From a virus: a DNA stretch of 63,022 bases. Shown in pieces: positions 8,124 through 15,994 of this stretch. The translations under genes and the position numbers were made by a program. The notes under the pieces are model-generated. The model saw only the letters and a program-made list of their open reading frames with translations, had not been told where the DNA came from and did no database searches. The stretch covers positions 1 to 63,022 of the IMG/VR virus record IMGVR_UViG_3300037504_000243. One strand, written 5' to 3'. How positions within the stretch are numbered: the first letter of the stretch is position 1; each line of letters opens with the position of its first letter.

Positions 8124-9446
8124 ATGCCGTTAAAGAGATGTGAGGTTGGTGGGGTTAGAGGTTGGAAATACGGCGACCAAGGGAAGTGCTATACTGGCCC
8201 GGGTTCTAAAGATAAAGCACTCGCTCAAGCATTGGCTATAGGTGAGGGTAAACTACCTAAAGATTTTTCGGGAGGCGACGTTATGAGAAACAGTAGAAAA
8301 AAAGGTACTGTGGATTTCAAAGGGTTCGAGGATTGGGTGGAAATTTTCGCAGGAGGGAAACAGACTGACTCGTATGGTCGAGAGTGGGATGGTGACAAAC
8401 TAGTCGACCAGGCGGTGTCCACTTTTAACGCCGACGACTTTGAACCGCCCGCCGTAATCGGCCACCCCCAAGAGAATGCCCCGGCTTATGCTTGGGTTGA
8501 GGGAGTTAGGCAGAGGATGCGCGATGGTAAGAAGGTGCTAGAGGCGAAGTTCAAGCAAGTGGTACCCGAGTTCGCGCAAATGGTGGAGAAAGGATTGTTC
8601 AAGAAACGTTCAGCAAGCTTTTACCCAGACGGTAGGTTACGGCACGTCGGGTACTTAGGAGCGGCCCCGCCCGCTGTTAAGGGGCTGAAGGATATAGCGT
8701 TTGATGATGGTAACGGGGACGTAGCCAATTTTGAAGAAGAGATCAACAGGAGTAGTATTATGGATAAGGGTAAGGACAAAGACGGGATCGTCCAGGCGCT
8801 GCTTAAGATCGGGCGCAAGGACGTGGCGGATCTGGTTCGCGGCTCGCAGTTTAACGAGGAGGATAATGGTCAAACCGCTAGCAACCAGGCAGGGGTTGAT
8901 GCAGAGGCGCTGGCCGATGCTTTGATTAAAAAACTCGGACTTCAAGCACAGCACAGCTCTGACCCGGTTGGTGACCAAGGCGATGAAGGTAACGGTACCA
9001 ATGCTGGTGTTGGTACTGCTACCCCGGCATTTAACGAGAGGGAAATCAGGCAGGATGAGAGGCGCAAGGCGGAAGAACGGTTGATGGGTGAGATAGGTCA
9101 GATCAAGGCTGAGGCCAGGTCCAAAGAACTCCACGCTCTGGTCAACGACAAAATTCGAGACGGTATTATCCCGCCGGTTTTCAAAGACAGCGGGTTAGTG
9201 GAGTTCCTGGAAAGCATCGACAACCAGAACCAACCGATCGAGTTCACCGAAGGTGCCCAGGTTAAACAAGTCGACCCGGTGTCCATGTTCATCGGGTTCA
9301 TGGAAAAGGCCAGCGCAAACAAACTGTTTAGCGAGTTTGCTCAATTTGCTACGGCGGACGCGGGAAAGAACGACAAGGACGACCAGCTAGGTAAGACCAT
9401 TGCCAGCTTTTCTCCTTTGTCCAAAGACAAACAACAGAGTCACTAG
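8124..9446 (+). CDS. Prohead protease with C-terminal scaffold (Mu gpI-like)
   Basis: A 440-residue protein. Residues ~55-200 resemble Mu-like prohead protease: DFEPPAVIGHP, APAYAWVEGV and FKKRSASFYPDG, containing His and Ser residues typical of the catalytic centre. The second half is charged, helical and Gln/Glu-rich, as expected of scaffold. The first 53 residues (RCEVGGVRGWKYGDQGKCYTG) form a small separate module. ATG 8283 with GGGAGG just upstream could instead be the protease start, since the protease-like sequence begins there. It is followed by decoration and capsid genes. It cleaves scaffold and probably itself during maturation. Confidence 0.85.
   Translation: MPLKRCEVGGVRGWKYGDQGKCYTGPGSKDKALAQALAIGEGKLPKDFSGGDVMRNSRKKGTVDFKGFEDWVEIFAGGKQTDSYGREWDGDKLVDQAVSTFNADDFEPPAVIGHPQENAPAYAWVEGVRQRMRDGKKVLEAKFKQVVPEFAQMVEKGLFKKRSASFYPDGRLRHVGYLGAAPPAVKGLKDIAFDDGNGDVANFEEEINRSSIMDKGKDKDGIVQALLKIGRKDVADLVRGSQFNEEDNGQTASNQAGVDAEALADALIKKLGLQAQHSSDPVGDQGDEGNGTNAGVGTATPAFNEREIRQDERRKAEERLMGEIGQIKAEARSKELHALVNDKIRDGIIPPVFKDSGLVEFLESIDNQNQPIEFTEGAQVKQVDPVSMFIGFMEKASANKLFSEFAQFATADAGKNDKDDQLGKTIASFSPLSKDKQQSH
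8760..9446 (+). CDS. Nested in-frame scaffold protein (predicted internal start)
   Basis: ATG 8760 is in frame with the protease and has AGGAG at 8748-8752, seven bases upstream. It begins MDKGKDKDGIVQALLKIG and runs 228 residues to the shared stop. Separately made scaffolds from an internal start are known for Mu I/Z and lambda C/Nu3. The start falls exactly where protease-like sequence ends and low-complexity helical sequence begins. This is a prediction from position and the ribosome binding site only. Confidence 0.6.
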   Translation: MDKGKDKDGIVQALLKIGRKDVADLVRGSQFNEEDNGQTASNQAGVDAEALADALIKKLGLQAQHSSDPVGDQGDEGNGTNAGVGTATPAFNEREIRQDERRKAEERLMGEIGQIKAEARSKELHALVNDKIRDGIIPPVFKDSGLVEFLESIDNQNQPIEFTEGAQVKQVDPVSMFIGFMEKASANKLFSEFAQFATADAGKNDKDDQLGKTIASFSPLSKDKQQSH

Positions 9447-9447
9447 C

Positions 9448-9489
9448 ACTAACGTGTTAGATTGGTAACACAGTACTAACGTGTTAGAT
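9448..9489. promoter_or_regulatory. Two palindromic boxes before the decoration/capsid genes
   Basis: Two perfect 15-base copies of ACTAACGTGTTAGAT at 9448-9462 and 9475-9489. Each contains the inverted repeat CTAAC-GT-GTTAG. Spacing is 27 bases start to start. They sit in the short gap between protease and decoration genes and could be a protein-binding site or RNA element that raises capsid expression. Confidence 0.45.
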
Positions 9490-9519
9490 CGTTAACATGT
9501 TTGCAAAGGAGAAAACGAT

Positions 9520-9987
9520 ATGGCGACTTATGGAGTGACTAAAACGGCTGACACTGCAGCAATTAGTCAGTTGGTAGCCTCTGAAAACTGTCAGATGAAA
9601 CAGGTTACCATGAAGGGAAGCTGCGGTGATCTGGACAGAGGGACGGTTCTCGAGTTAGCTAGCGAGAGCACCGGCCTTTGGCAGCAACTTACAGCCGGCA
9701 CGTCCGTTGAGACACTGGCTATCCTGGCTAAGGATGTAGACGACCAGACAGCAACCCAGCTAGCTTGGGTTTACATTACTGGTAAATACCGTGAGACAGA
9801 CTTGATCTGGCCTGCGAGTATCACCACGCTGCAGAAGTACGCGGCTATTTACAAAATGCAACGGGCCGGGATATTGATTGACGAGGCGGTATTGAGTGTC
9901 TCGACCACAACCACGACCACGACTAGTACTACGACCAGCACTACTAGTTCAACCACTACCACCACGTCCACGACTACGGCTCCGTAG
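9520..9987 (+). CDS. Head decoration protein (lambda gpD-like) with mucin-like C-terminal tail
   Basis: A 155-residue protein. Residues ~30-125 match the gpD-like decoration fold: GTVLELASEST, TLAILAKDVD, TQLAWVYITGKY, with the usual pattern of an AVLA-DVD strand and a V-Y-x-G-x-F/Y turn. It sits directly before the capsid gene. The last ~28 residues are almost entirely Thr and Ser and end in Ala-Pro. All four Thr codons and several Ser codons are used, so selection is on the protein, not a DNA repeat. The same ending occurs on three other virion proteins here. Decoration trimers would display the tails over the whole head. AAAGGAG precedes ATG 9520. Confidence 0.85.
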   Translation: MATYGVTKTADTAAISQLVASENCQMKQVTMKGSCGDLDRGTVLELASESTGLWQQLTAGTSVETLAILAKDVDDQTATQLAWVYITGKYRETDLIWPASITTLQKYAAIYKMQRAGILIDEAVLSVSTTTTTTTSTTTSTTSSTTTTTSTTTAP

Positions 9988-10018
9988 TAGTTGGTAGATA
10001 ACCGAGAGGAGATTAGTT

Positions 10019-11020
10019 ATGGACAATCTTTTTAAAAGTAGAGTATTAACGGCCGCAATCAACGAAATGTTTTCGCCCTCCATGATGATTTACCGTACCT
10101 TGTTTGCTGGTAAAGAACACATGGAGGCGACTGACCGCCTGGCCTTTGACGTTATCACCGGAAGCGAGGACGTGCTAGGTGAGATTGCGGTGGAGGCCCC
10201 GGCTACTGTAACCGATCACAATAGCCGTAAGACTGTGACCGTGACCGCGCCTAGGTTGGCTCAGAAGCGCTTCATCTCTAGTGCTAGTCTCAATGCGCTG
10301 AGGGGGTACGGGGAACCGGTAGCTACTGCCCAGATGCAGCAAACCGTTGCCCGCGAACTGCAGGACATGAGGCTCAAACATGATCGCACCTTGGAGATGT
10401 GGGCGGCGGACGCGATGAAGGGTCAGATCTACGACAATGATCGGTCCACTGTGTTGGTGGACTACAACATGTCAGATAGTCACAAACCTACTCTGTCTGG
10501 TACCGAGTTGTGGACCAACGCGTCTAGCGACCCGATCGAGAACCTCCGAACTTGGAAGCGTATGATTGAGGATGACAGCGGCACCGGTATTGACTCGTTC
10601 CTTGCTTTTGTCGGGTTCAATGCTATGACTGCACTACTCGATCATGACAACATCAGAGACTATTTCAAGTACACTGAGGGTAGCCGGATTGCCCAGATGG
10701 GCCGGATCAGCAACGTTGCTGAGGTGGACATGAAAGAGTATAACGGGAGTTACAAAGACAAGAATAGTACCAGGCGTCGGTTTATCCCGGAGGACTACAT
10801 TATGTTGGTCGGGGTAACCCCGGACATAACTGATATGCCGTACGCGCCGGTTGTGGACGACGACGCGCCCGGCGGGGTTGGTAACTCCGGTGCGGGCCGG
10901 GTCTTTTTCAGCAAGTCCTGGAAAGAGAAGGACCCGAGTGGGCGATGGATCAAAACCGAATCTCGACCTTTACCGGTGCTGCAACGTCCTGGCTGCGTTG
11001 TCTACGCTAAAGTGGTCTAG
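10019..11020 (+). CDS. Major capsid protein (lambda gpE-like)
   Basis: A 333-residue protein with the lambda gpE family pattern: MIYRTLFAG near the start, the APATVTDHNSRKTVTVTAPRLAQKRFISSASLN block, the long DMRLKHDRTLEMWAADAMKGQI helix and an FVGFNAMTALLDH segment. The start ATG 10019 follows AGAGGAGA. It lies just after a gpD-like decoration gene as in lambda. The upstream portal, MuF and protease are Mu-like, so the head is a mosaic. It forms the icosahedral shell. Confidence 0.9.
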   Translation: MDNLFKSRVLTAAINEMFSPSMMIYRTLFAGKEHMEATDRLAFDVITGSEDVLGEIAVEAPATVTDHNSRKTVTVTAPRLAQKRFISSASLNALRGYGEPVATAQMQQTVARELQDMRLKHDRTLEMWAADAMKGQIYDNDRSTVLVDYNMSDSHKPTLSGTELWTNASSDPIENLRTWKRMIEDDSGTGIDSFLAFVGFNAMTALLDHDNIRDYFKYTEGSRIAQMGRISNVAEVDMKEYNGSYKDKNSTRRRFIPEDYIMLVGVTPDITDMPYAPVVDDDAPGGVGNSGAGRVFFSKSWKEKDPSGRWIKTESRPLPVLQRPGCVVYAKVV

Positions 11021-11090
11021 TAGTACTAGGCAGGTGCAAGATGTTGCACTGGGTCATTGGTATTAATAGCTATAGATAAGGAGCGCACCT

Positions 11091-11516
11091 ATGGCTTACT
11101 GTAGTTACTCGGATGTGTTAGACGTTATACCAGAGTCCAAGTTGATCGAGCTAACAGACGACGCTGGCTCTGGTAGCGTCGACACGGATATTGTCAACGC
11201 GGCCATATCCAAAGCGGCGGATTTAATTGATGGGTATCTTGGCCAGATTGTCACTCTCCCTCTAACTACTACTCCTGCACCGCTCAAGGGTTTAAACGAG
11301 GACCTAGCCGTATGTGAATTGTGGCATAGATATCATGCTAGTATGCCTAAGCAATGGGAAAGCCGATGCGAGAGAGCACACGGTATGTTGTTAGATTTGG
11401 CTGCTGGAAAAATCAGCCTATACCCCAACCCGGAAGCGGACGGTGAAGGTCCTGGTTCTTTCCAGACTGAGACCAGGGATAAGCAGTTTACTGTAAAAGA
11501 GTTGACTAAGTTTTAA
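11091..11516 (+). CDS. Head-tail connector (DUF1320, Mu gp36-like)
   Basis: A 141-residue protein beginning MAYCSYSDVLDVIPESKLIELTDDAGSG, the typical DUF1320 opening. It continues with an AISKAADLIDGYLG helix and a GLNEDLAVCELWHRY helix. This family corresponds to Mu gp36, thought to be a connector or head-completion factor. AAGGAG lies upstream at 11078-11083. It is followed after 13 bases by a gp37-like gene in the standard order. Confidence 0.85.
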   Translation: MAYCSYSDVLDVIPESKLIELTDDAGSGSVDTDIVNAAISKAADLIDGYLGQIVTLPLTTTPAPLKGLNEDLAVCELWHRYHASMPKQWESRCERAHGMLLDLAAGKISLYPNPEADGEGPGSFQTETRDKQFTVKELTKF

Positions 11517-11529
11517 CAGGTGGTGAGAC

Positions 11530-12006
11530 GTGAGTGATAAGCATCCATTCGAGCTGATAGAGGACGGAGTACTAGACGTATTAGCACCTTTAACTGATGA
11601 AGGGGTGAGGAGCCTAGAGCAGTATGCTGGACAACTAACCCCGGATGTTGGTGAGATACGGATACAATACCCTTTTGTCCTAGTCGCAGTTTGGTCAATG
11701 GATGCTGAGATACGAAACGAGTTGCGAATTGAGCAGTACGATGTGTTTCTGTATGTGGGGTCTCGTCACCAACAGTCTATAAAAAAAGCTACCAGAGGTA
11801 GCCAGGCCCAACCTATGGGAATATGGGATTTGCTCAGGAGGATTAGACAGTTGATGGACTACCAGACCGTGATTAAGGGGAAGGGGTTTACTCCGGCCCA
11901 ACTAGTAGCAGAGAACGGGGTGGTGGTTGACCCGGACCAGTCGCTAGTTATATATGAGGCCCAATACAGGCTTTGGTATAAAGTAGCTAGGTCGGGGTCT
12001 AGATAA
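11530..12006 (+). CDS. Mu gp37-like protein (DUF1834)
   Basis: A 158-residue protein starting at GTG 11530 with AGGTGG upstream. It has the DUF1834 layout: an N-terminal helical LIEDGVLDVLAPL segment, 'IRIQYPFVLVAVWSMDAE', a YDVFLYVGSRHQQS strand region, a 'GIWDLLRRIRQLMDYQ' helix and a terminal YEAQYRLWYKV strand. It is probably the tail terminator or neck protein that joins head and tail. Position after gp36-like and before tail tube agrees. Confidence 0.82.
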   Translation: MSDKHPFELIEDGVLDVLAPLTDEGVRSLEQYAGQLTPDVGEIRIQYPFVLVAVWSMDAEIRNELRIEQYDVFLYVGSRHQQSIKKATRGSQAQPMGIWDLLRRIRQLMDYQTVIKGKGFTPAQLVAENGVVVDPDQSLVIYEAQYRLWYKVARSGSR

Positions 12007-12031
12007 CGATAACGTTACCGTTACCGATAGA
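12002..12031. repeat. Short hexanucleotide repeat before the tail tube gene
   Basis: Units GATAAC, GATAAC, GTTACC, GTTACC and GATAGA run straight into the TAGGAG ribosome binding site. The first 24 bases are also nearly self-complementary. This is another member of the family of six-base repeats placed directly upstream of ribosome binding sites in this genome. Confidence 0.6.
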
Positions 12032-12045
12032 TAGGAGTTTATCAT

Positions 12046-12624
12046 ATGCACTCAACCGAATTAATCAGGCGAGGTCGAGGTAAGGTTGCAATTGCTTTAC
12101 GGACAGGGGACGTGATAGGGACATACAAATACACCGGTATTTGTTCTGACTTCACGGTTGAACCGTCGATTGAAACGCAAGAGCATTTTGACCGCACTAA
12201 GCACAACACGCCTAGGACCAAGATTGTGGTTACGTCTAGCTCTCTCACTATATCGTTCAGTCATGATGAAGTATGGGTTGAAAACCTCGAAAGGTTTTTG
12301 ATGGGTAGTATGACAGGAGACGACGTCATCAATATTCTACAAGGTACAAGTAAGAGGTACGCCGTAGAGTTTAAAGAGACTCCAGAAGAGGGGACGACTG
12401 AGTATGATATTTGGTTGTTTCCCAAGGTCCAACTGTTACCCGGCGGTGCACACAGTTTGATCGCCGACGATTTCAGAACTATCCCTATGACCGGGGAGGT
12501 TGAAGAAGATGAAACCAATTACCCTGATTCGCCGTACGGTACCGTAACGAAAGTGCGGGGAGTGACGACCACGTCCAGTACAACCAGTACGACTACCACC
12601 ACGTCAACCACTACCGCACCGTAA
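12046..12624 (+). CDS. Probable major tail tube protein with mucin-like C-terminal tail
   Basis: A 192-residue protein, mostly beta: GRGKVAIALRTGDVIGTYKYTG, then FTVEPSIETQEHFDRT and LTISFSHDEVWVENLERFLMG, the pattern of siphovirus tail tube subunits. It follows the gp37-like gene, the normal place for the tube. The final ~19 residues are Thr/Ser-rich and end in Ala-Pro, as in the decoration protein. If it is the tube, the tails would line the outside of the whole tail. The tube assignment rests on fold pattern and order, not on a diagnostic motif. Confidence 0.65.
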   Translation: MHSTELIRRGRGKVAIALRTGDVIGTYKYTGICSDFTVEPSIETQEHFDRTKHNTPRTKIVVTSSSLTISFSHDEVWVENLERFLMGSMTGDDVINILQGTSKRYAVEFKETPEEGTTEYDIWLFPKVQLLPGGAHSLIADDFRTIPMTGEVEEDETNYPDSPYGTVTKVRGVTTTSSTTSTTTTTSTTTAP

Positions 12625-12629
12625 ACCGG

Positions 12630-12655
12630 AGGGCGGGCATTGTCCCGCCTTTCAA
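12630..12655 (+). terminator. Terminator-like hairpin after the tail tube gene
   Basis: GGCGGG (12632-12637) pairs with CCCGCC (12644-12649) around a six-base loop and is followed by TTTCAATTT. It begins six bases after the tail tube stop and could cut transcription before the fibre genes. The run of T is interrupted, so it may be only partial. Confidence 0.6.
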
Positions 12656-12675
12656 TTTCTGTTATTGAGGTTTTT

Positions 12676-13845
12676 ATGGCACAAAAATCAGTCCAGGAAA
12701 TTCTTAACAAGGTGTACCGGGACGAAAACGGGGATATCCGCGTAGTTCAAGGGACTGTACAAGAATTGTTGAATCTGGTTTATGATGTGGACAACGCAGC
12801 CTTGAGAGTTTCAAGCACGGGAGGTGGGACGACAGAAAATTTCGGTGTCGAACACAACGCTGACGGCACACATGCGGACGTTACGCTTAGTAATTCGACA
12901 GCCTTTACAAATGAGCACAACGCTAATGGTAGCCATAAAACCTTCGACCTCGATCTATCAGGTAACACAAATTTTACGGAGCAGCATACTGCCTCAGGAC
13001 TACACATTCTGAAAGGTTTTATTAGTGGGCTTGATTTGTCTGTCAAAGATGCTGATGAATTTTATATCGATGGCGGTGCTATCGATCTAAGCGGTGTGAT
13101 GTATAAAGTTTCTTCGCAGCTAACCAAGTCACTCTCGACGCCCTCAGCATCCACAGTATATCACGTATACATCAAACCGCCGGCTTCGGGGGATACGCTT
13201 TCAGCGTCTGAAATAGAATATAACACTACGGCCCCGACGTTAGATAGTGATAAAGGTGCAGGGTATCACGGGTCAAATACAACATGGCGATGGATCGGTT
13301 GGTTAGAAACGGACGGAAGCAGCAATATTGATAAAATAGAAAGCGTGCACGCTTTCAACGCTAAAACCGTGGGAGATCTTGAATACTACTTAGTGGCCGA
13401 GTCTGCACCGTACGGACGGGTAGAGCTTGACGGGTCGGCTATCAGCCGCACTACTTATGCCGATCTTTATCAATATGGGATTAAAAGCTTTGGAGTCGCA
13501 TTCGGAGACGGCGACGGCTCGACCACGTTCGACTTGCCCGACCTACGCGGCCGCTTTTTCAGAGTCTGGGACCACGGCGCCGGGATCGACCCGGACGCGG
13601 CCAGCCGCACCGATAGAGGTGATACAACTACAGGTGATAATGTAGGAACTAAGCAAGCGGATGATTTCGCGTCCCATAATCATGACCTCAAGTGGACTTC
13701 CGATCGCTATAGTTTGGGGAGTGCGTCTGGTGTCGGTAGCACCAGCTCAACGCTTGGTTCATTGATCATTGATACCGGCGGCAACGAAACCCGGCCGAAA
13801 AATATCAATATCGCGGTATACGCCAAATATATCGGGAGGCTTTAG
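12676..13845 (+). CDS. Tail fibre with phage tail collar domain
   Basis: A 389-residue protein from ATG 12676 (GAGG upstream); the longer TTG start at 12640 lies inside the preceding hairpin. The N-terminal ~45 residues contain two related helices (SVQEILNKVYRDENGD and TVQELLNLVYDVDNAALRVS) that also occur in the fibre at 14439. The C-terminal third is a collar domain: APYGRVELDGSAISR, TTFDLPDLRGRFFRVWDHG, HNHDLKW. The middle is repeated short beta segments with EHNADG or EHNANG. It is probably a receptor-binding fibre. Composition differs from the flanking genes. Confidence 0.85.
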   Translation: MAQKSVQEILNKVYRDENGDIRVVQGTVQELLNLVYDVDNAALRVSSTGGGTTENFGVEHNADGTHADVTLSNSTAFTNEHNANGSHKTFDLDLSGNTNFTEQHTASGLHILKGFISGLDLSVKDADEFYIDGGAIDLSGVMYKVSSQLTKSLSTPSASTVYHVYIKPPASGDTLSASEIEYNTTAPTLDSDKGAGYHGSNTTWRWIGWLETDGSSNIDKIESVHAFNAKTVGDLEYYLVAESAPYGRVELDGSAISRTTYADLYQYGIKSFGVAFGDGDGSTTFDLPDLRGRFFRVWDHGAGIDPDAASRTDRGDTTTGDNVGTKQADDFASHNHDLKWTSDRYSLGSASGVGSTSSTLGSLIIDTGGNETRPKNINIAVYAKYIGRL

Positions 13846-13847
13846 GT

Positions 13848-14417
13848 ATGCAGATTTATCATTATAACCCGGAAACCGGCGAACCAACCGGTCAAAGACA
13901 GGCGAAGCTGGACCCGGCCGAAGCCGCTTTGGGCAATACTCGCTATCTGATCCCCAAAAACGCGACCGACCAGGCCCCGCCCAAGGCTGGTGCAAACGAG
14001 GCGGCCGTCTGGAACGGCCAGGCCTGGGAACTTGTCGCCGACTATCGCGGGACCACACACTACGACCCGGCCACGGGCGAAGAAATGACTATCGCCACAC
14101 TGGGAGAATCCCCGGACGTAACAGACCCGCCCCCGACCGAGCTATATCAACCGACGCGGAACGGGGCCGCCTGGGTTGAAACTCTGACCGAGGCCGAAAT
14201 CGCACAGCGAGAACTGTCGAAAACAGACATGGATTTAACTAGGGTGGTAGAAGAAGTATTTGAGTTGTTGTTTCAAGATCAGATCATTAAAAAAAGTGCG
14301 CTATCAGCAAGCACAAGAAGTTTGCTCAAGAAAAGAACAGCCTTAAGAAAAAAGCTTGAACCTACAGCAAAAGTCAGTTTTTTAAGTCGACTAAACCCGT
14401 TTAAACGAAGAGCGTGA
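13848..14417 (+). CDS. Tail fibre assembly/accessory protein
   Basis: A 189-residue protein three bases after the fibre stop. Features include QIYHYNPETGEPTG, WNGQAWELVADYRGTTHYDPATGE and NGAAWVETLTEAEIAQRE; paired W-x-G/N-x-x-W motifs and D-Y-R-G-x-x-x-Y-D are typical of fibre assembly proteins of Gram-negative phages. The C-terminal ~80 residues are helical and strongly basic (LLKKRTALRKKLE, RLNPFKRRA), an addition. It likely acts as chaperone or cap for the neighbouring fibre. Confidence 0.75.
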   Translation: MQIYHYNPETGEPTGQRQAKLDPAEAALGNTRYLIPKNATDQAPPKAGANEAAVWNGQAWELVADYRGTTHYDPATGEEMTIATLGESPDVTDPPPTELYQPTRNGAAWVETLTEAEIAQRELSKTDMDLTRVVEEVFELLFQDQIIKKSALSASTRSLLKKRTALRKKLEPTAKVSFLSRLNPFKRRA

Positions 14418-14438
14418 TTGAATACTGGAGGTGATTAA

Positions 14439-15680
14439 GTGGTACACCGCACCGAGCAAGACATATTAAACCAGGTTTATCGAGAGTCGGATGGCAGCTT
14501 GGCGACCACGACCAAGAGCGGTCAAGAGATTTTAAATCTTGTATTTGACCCCGACACCAACTCCCTCAAAGTCAGCGAAGGAGCCACGTCGACCAGAAGT
14601 GTTGTTCATGTTACCGGAGATACTACTCTGTCTAGCGTTTCGCCGGGTGCAGTGTATCATGTTGAAGCAGCTGTAAGTGATGAGGTGGATTTAGTACTGC
14701 CGGACGCTAGTGGCAACACCGAGGGGGTGTATGCTACTGTAGTACTCTATACAGGTAGTCAGATCAACATCACTACATCTGGTGGGCAAGGTATTAACGG
14801 TGAGACTACGCAGATTATTAGCGAATCTGGAAAGTCTATCACGGTATTAGATCTGGGTGATCATTACACGATTATCCAAGATAACCGGTTGGGTAATATC
14901 TACGTGCCGTATGACGGTATGGTCGATGATATCAAAACCGATCGCTGGTTTGATAATGACACCAACACGTTTTTAGGTGTTGGTGTTGTTGGTGCTGGAG
15001 CGCTTCAGAGCCCTAATAATACATTTATAGGTTATAACGCTGGGTATTCAATCACAACCGGATCTCAGAACATGGGAATCGGGGCCAGCGCTTTATACGG
15101 TGTCACGTCTGGGTATTCGAATGTTGCTGTTGGTTGGAAAGCTCTGTTCAACGTCAGTGACGGACATGACAATATTGCGCTCGGACCGGGTGCAGGTGAG
15201 AATCTGACAACTGCAGATTACTGTATTATAATCGGACAACAAATCGACGCACAGACAGCGACGACAAACGGTCAGATGTCTATCGCCAACGCGATATTCG
15301 GAACCGGTAATACTGCTACGGGGACCACAATTAGTTCTGGTAACCTCGGGTTATTTGCTACATCATGGGGAACGAGCGCGGCTAGGGTTCTCGCTGTCGG
15401 CAACGGCACTGCCCCGACTACCCAACCAGCGGACACCTTTCAAATGTGGAGCGCTGACCAGGCCGCTGGGAACGCCTGCCCACACTTCATGACTGAGGGC
15501 GGGGCGACCATCAAACTATACCAACAAGCCCACGTAGCCAACGCCACCACGTCTCACGATATGACCGGGTCAGACTCAGTCGACCAGACAAATTTGGAGT
15601 CCGCACTTGATGCACTGGGGACCACGTTGAACACAATACTATCCTACCTGGAAAACCTTGGGTTCAACGCGACCTCATAA
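14439..15680 (+). CDS. Second tail fibre with trimeric beta-roll repeats
   Basis: A 413-residue protein from GTG 14439 with GGAGGTGA upstream. The N-terminus (EQDILNQVYRESDGSL, then SGQEILNLVFDPDTNSLKVS) repeats the anchor module of the fibre at 12676. Residues ~180-270 hold repeated N-x-x-I/V-G-x-x-A motifs (NNTFIGYNAGYSITTG, QNMGIGASALYGVTSG, SNVAVGWKALF, DNIALGPGAG), typical of trimeric beta-rolls in fibres and trimeric adhesins. It is probably an alternative or co-assembled fibre on the same tail site. Confidence 0.8.
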   Translation: MVHRTEQDILNQVYRESDGSLATTTKSGQEILNLVFDPDTNSLKVSEGATSTRSVVHVTGDTTLSSVSPGAVYHVEAAVSDEVDLVLPDASGNTEGVYATVVLYTGSQINITTSGGQGINGETTQIISESGKSITVLDLGDHYTIIQDNRLGNIYVPYDGMVDDIKTDRWFDNDTNTFLGVGVVGAGALQSPNNTFIGYNAGYSITTGSQNMGIGASALYGVTSGYSNVAVGWKALFNVSDGHDNIALGPGAGENLTTADYCIIIGQQIDAQTATTNGQMSIANAIFGTGNTATGTTISSGNLGLFATSWGTSAARVLAVGNGTAPTTQPADTFQMWSADQAAGNACPHFMTEGGATIKLYQQAHVANATTSHDMTGSDSVDQTNLESALDALGTTLNTILSYLENLGFNATS

Positions 15681-15704
15681 TCGATAACTAGAGGAGATAT
15701 CAAC

Positions 15705-15986
15705 ATGGCATTACAAAAAACACTTGAATATGACACCGGGGTAAGCGGTGATTATTGGCAGCTTTATCAAGTCAGGTTTGATCGGGCCGGGATGCAAATG
15801 TCGATTGAGTTTCGGCATTTTCTCAGTGCCACGGCCGCCACTGAAGGCAAGCAGCCAATTGGGTCTATGACTATCTGGACCACATTTACCGCTCAAGAAA
15901 TCACGACCGTTGACGCGGTAACTCTGGCGTATCAAAAAGCCAAAGCCGCCGAGGATTCATTTTTCGCCGACGCGGTAGACGTGTAG
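15705..15986 (+). CDS. Small hypothetical protein after the fibres
   Basis: A 93-residue protein with GAGGAGA upstream of ATG 15705. It is beta-rich at the start (TLEYDTGVSGDYWQLYQVRFDRAGMQ) and helical at the end (TLAYQKAKAAEDSFF). No motif identifies it. Its place after two fibre genes suggests a fibre or baseplate accessory. Confidence 0.7.
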   Translation: MALQKTLEYDTGVSGDYWQLYQVRFDRAGMQMSIEFRHFLSATAATEGKQPIGSMTIWTTFTAQEITTVDAVTLAYQKAKAAEDSFFADAVDV

Positions 15987-15994
15987 ATCTAGAC

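Noticed and set aside
9898-9987. Thr/Ser tails as DNA microsatellites
   Set aside because: All four Thr codons and several Ser codons are mixed, unlike the pure GATACT array.
142-12006. Transposable Mu-like life style
   Set aside because: Head genes are Mu-like, but no MuA/MuB-like transposase, integrase or Mu end sites are seen.
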